Below, piece after piece: positions 37,801 through 51,685 of a stretch of 64,000 nucleotides of DNA; positions within the stretch are counted from its first letter, which is position 1; every line of letters starts with the position of its first letter. This DNA comes from Drosophila persimilis (Eukaryota > Arthropoda > Insecta > Diptera > Drosophilidae), in the NCBI RefSeq assembly GCF_003286085.1, contig NW_020825288.1, positions 15,686,001 to 15,750,000 of the forward strand, in the 5' to 3' direction. The position numbers and the translations under genes were made by a program. The notes beneath the pieces were generated by a model, which was given only the letters and a program-made list of their open reading frames with translations, did no database searches and had not been told where the DNA came from.

Positions 37801-40800
37801 GAGCACTCTTGGAGAAGGGAAGGTCCTTCGAACGTGCTGATGAAAACGGCACAAAAATGAAATATTTAACTAAATTAACAATCTTGTTTATTTATTCGAA
37901 ATTTGCATAAACAATTTGGCCCAAAGACGAAAAACCAAAAGTCTATTTTCCACCACCACCCACTCCGTCTGACTCGGTCGGTACACACCCCACTCACCCG
38001 CTCATCCGCCGGCCTTGAATCCTTGGATATTCGTGCCGAGTCTGAGGGGGATTGCGTCTGTGGATGCCAAGTTTCTTGCAAAACTGATAACGAATACAGA
38101 GGCTACAACAAAAGCCACCTTTTTGCTTTGACCTCTACTCTGCATATTCATAAGTCAAGCAGGAAAGAGTTCCTCGAGTTCCCTGACAGGGCAGGGCAGG
38201 GGCAGTGCCTCTTTCGTTGGGGATTTACAAAGGTTTCTTAATCAAAAAAATATACCATCCAAATCGAGAATATCTTTACCTTGTTCTATCAAATGGATAG
38301 AACAGCTCTCACTGAAATGTACTTTCCTTTATATTTAATCATTTTTCTATCCATATCCATCAAAGGTAAAAGGGTATAAAAAGGTCGATGTTAGCTTCTA
38401 TAAGAAGGCACATTCATTCACTTTTTAGTTTTGTTCGGGACGGGACTTTTGTTTTGTGTTGGTTTCGTCGGCACTTCATCAAAAACTTGAATGCTAAATA
38501 TGTCGGTAAGCAAGCAGCACTAGCAGCACATCGCCGAGTGCCCCCCAATCCAAATAGGCAAAGAAAAACATGACAAAGCACCGCTAGCAAGAGCACGTGA
38601 GCTCTTCGCATCTATCCATCTGTATCTGTATCTGTATCCGCATCCGTATCTGTATCTGTGCTCCAGCGAACCCTTCGACCTGACCTTGCTCCAGCAATGC
38701 GTTGCGGTGAGCGGTGAGCGGTTTCTAGGTGAATTATGGCTTCTCTGTGCGTGCGGATCTCGCGAGCATTTTTTGACAAATACGCGTAAGCTGTTTAATA
38801 TTTAAATTTAATTATTTTTGCGTGTGCCGCAGTGGCAGTGTCCTCGGCAGGCGCTCTTATAAATGGCTGGCCATAAATTATGCTTATTAATAGATGAGCG
38901 TCATGGGGCATCCGGGATCCATGTTTAATGGGTCCTGGGGTGAATGTTATATGTCAGTGATCCTGCTCTTTCTCCTACCTGTCCTTCTCTCTGTGCCCCT
39001 TCTCTGTGGACTACGGCATGGCTGCATTAATTTCAATTTTAAAGCGCCTGGCAATTATTGGCCATCAAATGGGCTTAGTGACGAAGTTGACAACCGACTA
39101 AGTGATGACAGCCAACTACTTATGCAACTGTGTGTCGGTGGGTGTCGGAGGGTGTCGGGAGGTGTGCGGTTGACAGGGAACAAGCGACAAGTATGTCGTC
39201 ACAGTTGTCACTATCGACACCCACACCACCTCACACACACTTTCACCCATACCCACACACACACACAAATGTACATACGTGTGCATACCGCCTGCCTTGC
39301 GAGAGCCACTGGCTGTCTATGTGTCCATGGGGCCGCAGTCAACCCTTTTGATGTCACTTGAATTTTAATGAAAAATTCACACATGCCACAAGCGTGCAAG
39401 AAGAACACGGAGCAGAATCAGAAGCAGCATCCCCTCCACCCACTCCTTCACTCCGTGCATTACGTGTCTGTCACTGTGTGTGGGAGTCGGGGTGGGAAGA
39501 TGGGGGGCAGTACTAGGGTATGATGCGGTCAGACCAGGTCCAGAACAGATGCCGGTCAGTCGAGGACGTTGACAGGCTTAGTCTCGGCGGAACCACAGTC
39601 ACTGGACTCCCACTCGCAGCCACACAGACTCGTGAACGCACTTGCACAAGGGAGACACCTAGTCATAGACCATGACGCTGATGACCGACAAGCGCAGACA
39701 TGGCGGCGACAGGAGCCGGGTCAACTCGAACTTCAACTTCAGGCCTGCAACTGCAACTGCATCTCCGGAACTGTAACTCCGGAACTGCAGCACCGTACCT
39801 ATTCGAGCCGAGATAATGAGTAAATGTTCATTGGTCAAATATGACATATTAGGCATAATGAGTTTTGTTGCCTAGCCCTTATTAGAGACTGCAGGGTTTC
39901 GGTTTGTGGCTAAGCCTTGGCTACACGAGCTGCTCAGATCACAGCACAAACAGCAACAGGATGGCACACGAATCACGACTAGACTGTGGTTGGATATATT
40001 AAGCAATGAAATCAAATAGTTCAGATTTCTGCTCCTCTGTGTGTAAATTGTATGGTTTTTCTCTATTATTTTCTGGTTTTTTTCAAGGTTTCCCATTCTC
40101 GGCTTTACACTTAATCTCACAAATGTACTCTAATATGATTAAGCACGTTTTTAGCTGACAAATAAATCAACTGCCGAGAGGGAAACGCGTTTATGAAACC
40201 AACTGCCATCGCGCCATGCCATCTTTCCAGGCAATCCAAACAAACAAAAGCATTTATCCCCACGCACAGCTACATACACAAGCACACACACACCCATTTA
40301 TAGTCTCCTGTTCCGCCCAACAAAATAAACGTCTCTATAGCTCTGAGTGCAAGTGCGCCAAATAAAAAGTGTCGGAAAACCCAAAAGGAAAATAAAAACC
40401 ACTCGAGCCCTTTGTGTCCAACTACGAAACATAATTACTCTTTGATACCTATGAGAAACAGTCGTTTACCTTATACGATATTACGAATAAAAGTGCTAAT
40501 TGTTTGAAAACTGTGGATTATTTATAAACAGAAAATACATGTAATGAATAAGGCATAGAAAAAAGTGATTACAGGAAAGCATAATCTGATAAACTATTAA
40601 TTATTAGCATGATTTTCGGGACATATTAATTGCTTAATTCTATATAAATATATATCTATATACTATTACTTACCAACCTAGAATAAATACATTTAAAAAT
40701 TAAAAGCAAGTACTCAGATATTCCAATACTTAAATTGATTAACATTATAGGTTATTGTTATTGAGGCAGGAACAGCTTTCCTCATTTGAAATTTATCTTT

Positions 40801-41090
40801 TTTTTTTTAACTATTTCCTCTATTACATACAAATGTCATTAAAATGCCAATGAACTTCCTTAGAGAGTATAAAGCATATACATATGTATGTAGAGAGGGA
40901 GAAAGTCACACCGCACATGTGTGCCGTGCCAGCAGGAAGAGAGATTCGTCCTTGCCAAGTCCGAACTAAGCCAAAGCCAAGCCAGACCCCGACCGCGTCC
41001 CGTTCCAGCCAAGCCAAGCCGAAGCCAAAGCCAAAGCCAAGTCATACTCTTACTGCAATTTTAATGACATTTATATGTATCTGTGTGTGC

Positions 41091-41108
41091 ATATATATAT
41101 ATATATAT
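41091..41108. repeat. AT dinucleotide microsatellite
   Basis: Nine AT units lie next to a GT-rich tract. It is a simple repeat. Confidence 0.9.
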
Positions 41109-42310
41109 GGGTGTGTTTGTGTGTGTGTGCGTTTGGCTACAAAAAGTGCACGTGTCAAGGTGTTAGTGTTAGTTTATGAGCTCAACGTGAAGGTAACATA
41201 TTTCAAGTCTCTCGCAAAAAACAATAGAAAACTGGGGAAAAAGACTAGCAGAGGAAGCAGCTAAGAGCAGGGATGGGGATGGGGGGAGAGATGGATAGGG
41301 GGATCTGGGTGAAATGGGGAAGAATGTGACACACATACACATTATCTCATTTTCACAGCTCTTGGACTTGGACGCAACAAGAAAGCGCAAAAGTTAAAAG
41401 CCACAAGCAGCACCGTGGGCTGGAGGCGTGGCATCAGAGCCATACATACTCCTCGTAATGGCAGCCAGCGAAGAAATTAGAGCAGGAGCAGGAGCAGAAG
41501 CAGTCAAGCACTAATATACGACTCATAAGTGCAAGTCCGAGGCGTGCCAAGAAACGAGATACCAACAAATGATTGTCAGAAGCGAGAACACATCCTTGGG
41601 TCCCGTGTCTGAGACAGTTATCCCGTGGCAAATGTGATTCACTGGAATGATCAGCAGCAGTAACACAGAGAGTGCTCTCTCCGACATCCGTATCCGGCCG
41701 AAGGACTCACTGGGAATCACGATTCGACCGCACATAATGGGTTGGCGTTGGCCACACAAGGAGTGCAAACATTTTCAAATTATTTACATGAAGAGCCCTC
41801 CGCATTGACCCATCAGCCATCAGCAGGCATAAACATCAAAATCAAATATAAATGGACTGGCAGGGGCCGCCAAGCTCACACCCGTAAAGAGAATACGTAT
41901 GTATATCTCCGTCTGAGGAAGACTCGTCGTCGTACTCGTACATCAGCAGCAGGAGCAACAGACTCCTCCGACACCAGCAAGTAACAGCTTAATGTGGCCA
42001 AAAGGGCATAACGAGCCGTAACCGTAACATTACACGACTCCCGGTACTCCCTATCCCTCAGCTGCCGCACATACTCGTACGATACTCGTAGATACCCGTG
42101 ACGGTACATACATATATTTGCTGCAACGGAAACATCCAACATAAATGTGAGATATGCCTGGAATGCTAATCACAGACACAGACTCTGGCAAAGTGTAGCA
42201 CACACTCGCAGTGGGGCAAGGAAACATTTGTAAATGTTGCAAAGTATCATCTTAAAGAGATTTTCAGCTTAGCGGCCGCATGATGCGTCACGCATACGTA
42301 AACAACATCT

Positions 42311-42342
<32 letters not shown>
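42311..42342. repeat. CAG trinucleotide repeat
   Basis: Ten perfect CAG units plus CA. The surrounding sequence shows no coding evidence, so this is probably a non-coding triplet repeat and not a polyglutamine or polyalanine tract. Confidence 0.93.
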
Positions 42343-43551
42343 CATCGAGGAATTCGCATCCTCACTTTCATCACAGCACATTCCACCCTTGCGACCCCGT
42401 CGATTCCCCACTTTGATGTGTGTGCCACGCAACGGGGTCGCATCTCCGTCGCAGCCATTGATTTCCAACAAAGGATGGGGCAATGGCAATATCATATCCC
42501 ATATCCATTGCATTGTCCGTGCGCAGTCAAGGGGGAAGACACAAAAAGGGTGATGCACAGGGGGCTAGGGAGAGGCGGATGTGCAGTGTAAAGTGCCTGG
42601 GGGGCGTGGCGTGGCTGAAACTTTAATGTGCAATAAATCATGATATCACATTATAAAGCATAAAAAATGGAACAGTCCCACAGAGTGACAGCAGCGCTTC
42701 GCCTCGAAAAGAAAAAACATTCAATGGATTATTTTTTGCCCTCAGGAACGAACAAATATAGCCAAACAATAAGAGTAGCCCTTTTTTCTAACCTGAAACT
42801 TTAAATCTTTAAAAAACAATCGACGTAGGAAATTAATTTTCTGGTGTTTCCCAAACGCTCGAAATCTCCGCTCAGCGTCCAAATCTGTCACTGGCTCAAT
42901 GCCAGGACGAGGACGAGTTTGTGACGACTCCTTGGGCTCGGCACCCGTTTTATGACTGTGGGGCATAAAAATCCTTGCAGCAAAAGCAAAATAAGCAGAG
43001 CACACGCATTACGTGCCGACCCATTTTTGTCATTATGCGTGAACTAATAAAGTCATGGACCTGTCGACTGGGACTGCGATGGGATGATATGGGATCGGAG
43101 GTCTGGCGGCCAAAACGTGCTAAGCCAAATGGAGAGACGTGCCCCAGAGTGACAGATAAACAGGCAGAAAGAGCGAGACGAATTCCATCTTAAAGCTATT
43201 TAAAGTTTGTGTGATTGTATGTATTTGCTACCTCTATGTAAATGCTCGGCCCGACCGGTCAGAGCCGGTAAATCTCATTATGGGCTTGGCCAAAATATGA
43301 TTGAAATCTGCTCAAAACCCTTGTGCACTCGTTGATACGACTGGAAGCTGGAAGCCTGAAGCTGAAGGCCCAAGCCGAAGGACAATTTTAACCCCAACGG
43401 CAGCTTGCCTCTGAGACAAAGGACAAACAATCGAAGGAGGGGTTGGAGGTCCAGGAGCTTGGCGAGGATTTGGCAGGCGGCAGGCGAATGGAATCTGGGG
43501 CTTAAGACAAGGAGATAGTTTTCCATTTAGCAATTGGCTGGGACCTGGTCG

Positions 43552-43600
43552 TGGTCCTGCTCCTGGTCCTGCTCCTGGTCCTGCTCCTGCTCCTGGTCCT
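43552..43600. repeat. CCTGCT/CCTGGT imperfect hexanucleotide repeat
   Basis: About eight alternating hexamers, TCCTGC and TCCTGG, form a minisatellite-like array. It produces artificial Leu/Val-rich and Pro/Gly-rich frames on the two strands. Confidence 0.88.
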
Positions 43601-46600
43601 ACTTCGGCGTTTATTGTCACTTGCTGTGGATTATAACGGATTTTCTACTGTACAATCGTTCGCAATGAAAGCATTAAAGTGCTTTATCATCATTCACTCA
43701 GCGCACGGTGCGCGCCACGCCACGCGGCGTATGAGCAACGCCGCCCCGAAGCCCAAATAATGGCTTCCCTTGCAGCGGACATTGGACACCGGAGGAGGTC
43801 GCAGGCATTAAGATTATGGGAATTATAAGCGAACGCTAGAAAAACGCTATAACTGTCATCGGGCATGCCCATAAAAGAGAAATGGGAAATGGATGCTGCA
43901 AGCTGGGTCCTGCCCAAGTTAGAGCAGGATCTGGCGATAAATTAGCGATGACTCGGCCTAAGCAAATGGTCCAAGTCGCTGTCTGTTTGTTTTACATGTG
44001 CAACTGGCTATGAAAATCGTTGATTGTCGCTGGCACAAAGTTTGGGACCCAAACCGAAACTGAAACCGAAAGTCGTAGTGGCAGTTGCAGTGGCAGAGCA
44101 GTGCCAGTGGTAGTCTTCTTCTCAGTACCAGTTAGAGTTGAAGTCGGAGAGCAGGAGCAGTTTGGCCAAGTTTAGAGGGAACGGCGGATGGTGGGGCAAG
44201 TTTCGCAAAGTGATATTAACTTTTAATGGACAAACTGTACGAAAAACTGTTCTCTGTCCTCTGTTGTTCTGACCCCGGTCTGGTCTCTGTGCTAAGTGCT
44301 GCCAAAAGTGCAGCAGAATGTGTCGTGGCCGATAAAATAAACATTATCACAACTGGCAATGGTAAAAATCATGTGCAAAAAGCACAAAGCGTAGCATTGC
44401 TGCTCCAAGTGGGTTGATTCGAAAAGTTTTAGCCTGTGCCTGTGCCTGCGTTTCCATTCTATTTTGTGGTCGATTGTTTGACTGGGCTGATAGAGTATTA
44501 ATGTAGCTCCAGGGGATTCGGAGAGGCAATAAAAGTCAGCAGAGGTCGAAGAATATTAACAATTTATTCGTCTATGGAAAGCTGGAGGACTAATTATGAT
44601 TGAAAGTGATTTAGACTATTAGACGATATGAATCTTTTCCTTAATCTAAAAACAAGTTTCTTCTGGCGAATATCAACACACAAAACACTTTCATCTACGT
44701 TTCCTTTAGATGAACATGCCAATCAATCTAGTCCCCCACACAGATTCCATTCGATCAGCCCTCGCTTGTTCAGGACGCAGAACTGGCTTGTCCTTGTTTT
44801 GTTGTGACTTCTTCTGCAAAACTTTGTTCTTAATTTCTGAATGCTGCTGTTCTGCTACTGCTATTGCTGTTGCTAGTAGAATTTTGCGTTTATTTTACAT
44901 TTATTATCATTTGCAAAGCATTGAAATTTATTTATGTTGCACGCCGCCTTGAAGCTGGCGAGGACACCGGGCGTATGCGCGATGTGGCTTTAACTCTTTA
45001 AGCGAGAGTCAAGTGCTCTTTGTCATCCTGCACATTCCCCGGACTCCGGACCGCTCCAGGCTTTGTTTTCTGCTCCGCTTTTGTTTTCAGCTTGTCGCGC
45101 TGATTAGTTTTTCCACAGTTTCCCCATATTGTTGCAAGGAGGCCCCGAAGAGCGAAGAGTTCTTCTCTCTTATCGCCCTTACATTTCAAGTTTCGACTAT
45201 TGAGCACTGCCTTTGTGTTCTGGCTGCCGCGCAACTTTCAGCCATTGTCATTGCCATTGTCTCGGCCAGCAGAATTACAGCTGATAAAAAGTGCAAGTGA
45301 GTCTGTCTGTCTTTCTTAAAATGTGTATCTCTGTCTTCTCCTTCGAGAATTGAGGTCGCTTTTGTTGCTACTTGTGTTCGGAATGTTTCTTCCCAGTCCT
45401 TAATGTTTGCCCGCACGTTTTAATGAATGTCCCCGGCCACAGCTACAGCTCCATCTCCAGGCCCAGCAATTTAACGCAAGGTGAGCAGAGTCAATGTCAT
45501 TCTTTGCCTCCAGCTCCAGTTCTTTATGTTTTAATAAAAATAAATAAAACAAACGGCGCAAAAGCCGCAATTGAAACTATTTGCACACCACTCACGTAGC
45601 GGGCTTTCGAGACTCAGCTAACCGGAAGCTGGCAGCACCACATCCGGTCCAAAGCGAAGCTGAAACTGGAACTGGAATTGCCACCCAACCGCGCGACCCA
45701 AAAAGCTCATTAACATTTTAAACAGCAACGCTAAGCGGCGCGCCGGTCCTTTCCTCCAACACTCTGTTCCCTTCCCAGTCCTGCACCTGGCGTAAGGTGT
45801 TAAAACAGCCCTAAACGCACACACAGGCGAGAAGCCCTGACTCCTCCAGTGGGTGTATGTGTTGACATGAAGCCGTTAAAGTGCTCGAGCGCACCTCAAG
45901 TGGCTTTGTTCAGTTGGCCCTTTGCAGAGTGTTTGAGCTAGCTGCCGCCGCGCCGATGTCGTCACAGTCGTGCAGGGCCGAAACGGAGGAGTCTCGTACC
46001 CGGCTCTGACTGTAGAAATGGTTCTGTTCCTGGTCCTGGTACCCGTCCCAGTCCGGGAGAATAGAATTAAATGCTAAATTATGGCTCTTAACCGCTTCAA
46101 AATCATCCTGGCTTGAGGGTAATTATCATGAGCATTATTCCTTGTTTATTCACTCTCAAATTTCGCATTTTATTTGCGTCGTGAAGTTGGCGATTTAAAT
46201 GCAAAGCCAAAACAAGAACAATGGCTTGGAGCTGAAAGCTCGGAGCTCTTAGAAAACTGTAATGTAAACTCTCGTTATGCTTATTGTCCTTTATCTGGAT
46301 ATCAAATGGGGAAATGGGGTGGGTTTAGTATAAGGAAGCCCCCTATTTCCCAAGCCCATTGCCCCCCAAAAAGGTTTCTCCTCAGCGCCAGCTAGGACTA
46401 GAGCCAGTGGAGCTCACAATTTTAGTTCCAGCTTAGTGGGCTTATAATTAAATAGTTGTCCCAGGCAACTTGGAGAATAAGGTCAGGCAGGAGCTCAAAG
46501 GATAACCACACCTTGCAACACACACACACACACACTTACTTTCTTCCACACACACTGGGGCACATAATAAGCAATTTTGAGGGCAACTTTTATCAGCATC

Positions 46601-49359
46601 ATTAAAATTCCGACACATGTAACACGAAATCAAAACTTTGAGTAAAAGTGCAAAAAGTGTTGTTGCCTCTTTGGGTGCCTTTGCCACGTCTGGGGCCCAT
46701 TCCGATGTCTGCCACTCGACACTTTGTCCTCCTCGTTCATGTTCTTGGTCTTGCTTGGTTTTGGGTCTTGGTCTCGGTCTGGGTCTGGGTCTCGTCCTCC
46801 ATCCTTGACGGCACTGGTTTTGTGCTCTGGCTCTGGCTCTGCCACTGACTTTGGCTGCTCGGATGCCTTTGGCGCATTCTGACTCCTTATACTAATTTCC
46901 ATATAAGTAGCGTTAACATATCATTTGCATAAATTCTGTTGACATCTTTTCAAAATCACACGAAAATGTTTTAAGGTGTTTCCTCTCCTCCTTCTCCACT
47001 ACCTCCTCCTCCACACATTGTTACCTTTGGGTTCTCTATATACGTGTGTGTGTGTGTGCGTGTGTATCTGGGATCTGTCTTTGCTTTTAGTGCCTTGCAT
47101 GCTCTAATGACAAGGCCCAGCCCCAACCCAGACCTCTATGCCTCCCAACTCTTGTCAACGTTAAATTATTATTTGGCAACACTTGTGCATACATCTACCG
47201 ATAGTCCCAAGTAAATGGTTTATATGTCAGCTTAAGCGAAACTTGAGTTGGATACAAATGAATTAGCAACTATAAGCAAGAACACACAAGCTTCCATTGT
47301 TCATTTTTCAAGGCAGAATCATCTTAACCAGCGGTTAGGTAACCTCTGGTTAAGTGGAATATCTGTGCTGTACCTCAAACAGTAATTAAGTCAAGTTGAA
47401 AGTGAATTCCATTCGAGAGAAAATTATAATTAAAGACATGCCACAAAAATGAAGCTGGCATCCGCCTGTTAATCCCAAAGCCCCAGCAAATGAATGTAAG
47501 ACAATTTTTCAACATTTTCCAGGTGACATTTGTGGAGAAGGGGACAGAGACGGAGGCGCCACTCGTCGTAATTTCATTGAAATGAAGTGAAGTGAACGAC
47601 CGAAGAGAAGAGTTCGCCAACTTTTTTCTGCTCTTAAAAAAAATTACACGCGCGAATTGCCAGGAGCAGCAGCCGAGCCTGAAGTGGCGATGCAAAAAGC
47701 GAGGAAATCAGGATAACGGGCAACCGGGAAACTGGGGGCGTCGGAGGGCTTTTAGGCCGAGTGCTGATAAATTTTCATGACATGCTGCACACTGTCATGT
47801 GACAAGAATCAGTGTCAAATATGTTGTCATTTAATTTCGCACTCTCACACACGCAGCGCCAGATTTGTGGAAATGTTAATAAGCTTTTGCCTTTTGTCTG
47901 TGTCGAGGGCACTCCAGGGTGGCCCCACTCTCAGTGTGAGTGTGTGAGTGTGAGACTGGGAGGGTGTACTCGTATTAGACTGAGCGAGTGTGAGTGAGTG
48001 CTTTAATTGCTGTTTTACGCCATCAACGTCGCATTATGAATTTTACATTGCCCACTTCCTTTCACACTTTTCTCTCTCATTTTTTGTTTGTTTTCCTTTT
48101 TTTTGTACTGCTTGGGGCCGCGAGTTTTCCAGCAGCTTTAATTGATCTGAGGCTCAGGCATTTATCACAGCTACATGGTTATGCTTTTAATGGACAGGTG
48201 AGTGGGTGTGTGGCTGGGGGGGTGTGCCAGATAAGCGAAGATACACACCAGACGGCACTGGAACGGGATGTTGCCTAGCATATGTGACAGTGACAGTCGC
48301 ATGGGCGACAATGTTGGCGCAAAAACCGCAAATATGTCGTTGTAGATCTGTCGTTGGTGTTTCTGTTGCTGTTGCTGCTGTTGTGCCTGCCACAAAGGAC
48401 GGCACACAGATACACAGATACCCATACGAGCAAGTAGTAAGCGCCCAGAAGAATTAGAGCCCAACATGGTGTCTGGAGCAGGCAAGGACAGAGGCAGGCA
48501 GACTGCCGCCACGCCACCGACAATGGAACTTGTCTTTTTAATTAAATGCTAAAGGAAAATGCAAAAGATAAATGAAGTTGTGCTAAATGCGTGCTGTGCT
48601 GTGCTGAATAGGCTGCGGATGAAGCGAGGGGAATTTGGGAGAAAGCAAGAAAGCTTAGCAGAAGGTGGTGCTCGGCTTGCGGGCCAGCGCCTGCCTCCAC
48701 AATTGGGGGCTTCATTTAGCGCCCGCCCAGCGCCTCTGATGTGGTATTATTACTGAATTATGCGTTTCGGCGTGGCACCGAACGGCACGGAATGGAACCC
48801 AATCCCCCCGCAGTAACCCATTTGAAAGCGACGCGCCGCAGGCCATGAGTTTGGCTGCGGCTGTGGTTTATCGGGCTTAATGGGTTCGCCGTATGCCGTA
48901 TGCCATCTCATGCGAGATTCAAGATCTGATTAGTGCTTAACTAGAGCAAGGCGAAATCAGAGCTAAAAAGCTCTTTTGATATGGATTTTGTAACTATTCG
49001 TATGTGTCCTCCTTCCAATTTAATCCAATTCAATCCCCCGGAGTAGGCACAGAGACCCGGCCATTTCAATATGTCAATAAATTGAAAAATCTGCCAGAGA
49101 ATAAGCCAAAATTGGCAAACAATTAAATCCATTTTATTAGAGAGAGAAAAAGCCGAAGCAATTGTTGTGGCATTTGTAATCGCTGTTCAATAATTTTTGT
49201 CATTTTACGAGAATGTACCCGGCTTTACTTCGACATATTGATACAGGGACAGAGCCTAACATGGATTCCCTTACAAGTGTCATGTATCAGACGGCAGACA
49301 ACACACTGCAGACAGGCGACATGGCCAGGACACTCCCCTCGCAGTTGGGAGGGCCGGTA

Positions 49360-49390
<31 letters not shown>

Positions 49391-49398
49391 TGTGGGCC
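49360..49398. repeat. GGCGGTG heptanucleotide repeat
   Basis: Four near-perfect copies of GGCGGTG are followed by a diverged copy. The G-rich strand could form a G-quadruplex, which is an inference from base composition only. Confidence 0.88.
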
Positions 49399-51496
49399 AT
49401 CGATTACAGATCAAATTAGATGTATAAATAACAGAACGATTAAGCGATTGAAGAGCTAAGCCAGAGCAAAGTGCCTGTCCCAGTCAAAGTCTTGGACGCA
49501 TACACATATGTACGAGTATATGGTATTGTAGGGAGGCATTCGTTTGATTTTATTGCCAAGGCGGATTACTTGGGTCCTGGCAATTGTACTGTGCGGCTCA
49601 TTTGGATTATAATTGATGGGCTTGGACCTCTCGGACCAAACTAATCGCCCGACTTTGGTCCCATCCAAATATTTTGATTCCCATTCTGTGGCTCCTCCAC
49701 GATTGGAGGATTGCAACTGTTTTGCCATTATTCTGCGGCAATGCCCGTCTTGGGACTGCCCCACTGGATCTGGATAGACACAAAACTCAATTTTCAAGTT
49801 ATTTAACGCCATTGAGCCTCTTGGGTCTGCTCAATGCTCTATGCATGTGTTTTCTCTGCTTCGGTGTGCTGTTGTTGTGGGATGTGGTGCGATGTGGGGT
49901 TTGACACGAGCTGACGGCCTCTTGGCAGTGCCAACTAACAACAATTTTGTTTCGTATTGTATTTATACGGCCACCCAGGCCACCCCCGACTCTTGGCCTG
50001 TTTCTGGCTGTCGTTTTGTTGACGGTGTCCACACGGCGTATGATGAATATCAAGAGCGATTCCTAATCAACTGCAAATGAAATGGACAATTGGCACAGCG
50101 CGACAGGAAAACCGAGGGATGGGGATAGCAAGAGTGCAGTAAGTGGCGTGTGGCCGGGGAGACCACACGCATCGATACATCAAATTGACACTGTGGATGC
50201 CATTGGCATAGCCATAGCCAACATAAACGGAAATAAGAAGAGGCATCATTTCGCTGGCGTAGATACGCTAGATAGGCTCTCATCGGACCCCGCTGGCTGT
50301 TCATTTTCCGCTTTTGGCTTGGAAAATAAATTGCCTGGGCTGTTTGTGCCAACAAATCCGCTCATTGCCGTTTTGGGTTTACTCTCCGCTGATGTAGCCG
50401 CTTAATAACCATTTGTCCGCCAGCCAGTCAGCCAGTCAGCCAGTACACCAGTCAGCTAGCCATCCCAGCGTGTTCAACGTGGGAGCTATAAACTGTCATT
50501 TAAGTTGTTGTCGATGTCATTCTCCTGGCCCTGCTGCCAGTCCGGCCCGGCTCAGCCATTGCTACTATTGTTTCAGTTTCGGCCAAGATTTGTGGTCCCA
50601 ACAAAAGGCGGCCGCCTGGCCAAGTTTACGTAGCTGCAAAAAGCGAAAGTAAATATATTTACGAGCCCGGGAGCAGTTCAGTGGCAGGAGTAAAAATACT
50701 CCTGTGTAAAATAAACAAGCAGGGAAACTTGTCCGGGACTGGGGGACTGGGAACAGGGGAAGGAGTACGGATTTAAGGCTTCGCCGGCAGAGCAGGTGTT
50801 TGTGGAATCGATTAGGCTTGAATGGCGTTTGCCAGGTACTACAAGATGAGATTACACACCCCATGGTACTCGTACTCGTTACTCGTACGAGCGAATTTCA
50901 GTTTAATTAACACCGACATGTCGCGACGCTCGGCGCATTTAGTTTTGTTTTTGCATAATACGCTTTGATTTGGCATGCCGTGGCATTTAATTATATTACG
51001 GGCATTACGTCCGGGCCAGAGAAAAGTTTAAATGGGAATTAATTCGCAAATAATTTGTAAACAGATTATTAATTGCAACTTTTTACACTGCTCCAACCAT
51101 AAATTAAATTGCATTTAATTGAATTTCAAATCAAAGCAAACAAAGCAGCACAGCATGCCCCAGTTTTCCAAACTACCCTCGACAGCCCTCCCGTGAAAGC
51201 CGGAAAAGCGTGGAAAACTTCTCGGCATGCACTCGCGGTGCAGGCATTTATTAGGAGTATCAGTGACATCAGATTTAAGTTCGATTAAACTCACATTCAT
51301 CGCCATCACACCAACAGATTTTTCCACGGAATTCAATTAGCAAAAAGCTGAATGCAAATTGGTCAGCCATTAAGTTGACATTTAATTCAATTCCATTTGA
51401 TTATTGATTGCATTCATTGCATCTGCATCTGCCTGCAGTCTGCAAGATTTGCATATCACATTGTCATCTGCTTAGTGCGAAAATTAGAATGTGGAA

Positions 51497-51685
51497 TCAA
51501 ATGCTGCCACTGCGACTGCGACTTTGTGCGTTACACTGTAAGTGCAAAATAAATACGATTGAGCACACAATTCGATTTGAGCGAATTAGAGCGTCGCCGA
51601 GTTCACTGGCACGCAAATACTCCTCAATCAGACGGACATCAGCGTCAGTGTGAGCTGGACGAGGGGCTGGAGGGAATGCCCTCAT
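51497..51685 (-). CDS. Possible small coding frame of unknown function
   Basis: This 62-codon frame starts at a true ATG. Its first 38 residues, including PPAPRPAHTDADVRLIEEYL and RASELGDALIRSNR, are protein-like, with a predicted amphipathic helix. The codons are balanced and GC-ending for much of this part. The remainder (IVCSIVFILHLQCNA and then Ser/Arg repeats) is less convincing and may be read-through past a missed splice site. No signal peptide, acceptor or recognised domain was found. It could be an exon of an unknown gene or chance. Confidence 0.22.
   Translation of the reverse strand: MRAFPPAPRPAHTDADVRLIEEYLRASELGDALIRSNRIVCSIVFILHLQCNAQSRSRSGSI

Larger units (their letters stand above)
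34803..51496. other. Gene-poor intergenic or intronic DNA
   Basis: No exon could be secured across 16.7 kb. The region is rich in simple repeats: TCTGTA-type at 38611-38660, AT at 41091-41108, CAG at 42311-42342, CCTGCT/CCTGGT at 43552-43600, and GGCGGTG at 49360-49398. It also has many AT-rich homeodomain-like TAATTA cores. The longest open frame (35336-35935, minus) owes its length to GAGCCA/CTCTGG repeats. If the candidate exon at 34.7 kb is real, part of this region could be its introns. Confidence 0.45.

Noticed and set aside
49456-49812. 118-codon minus-strand frame with a fairly protein-like composition
   Set aside because: No initiator context, domain or splice sites; the evidence was weaker than for the other candidates.
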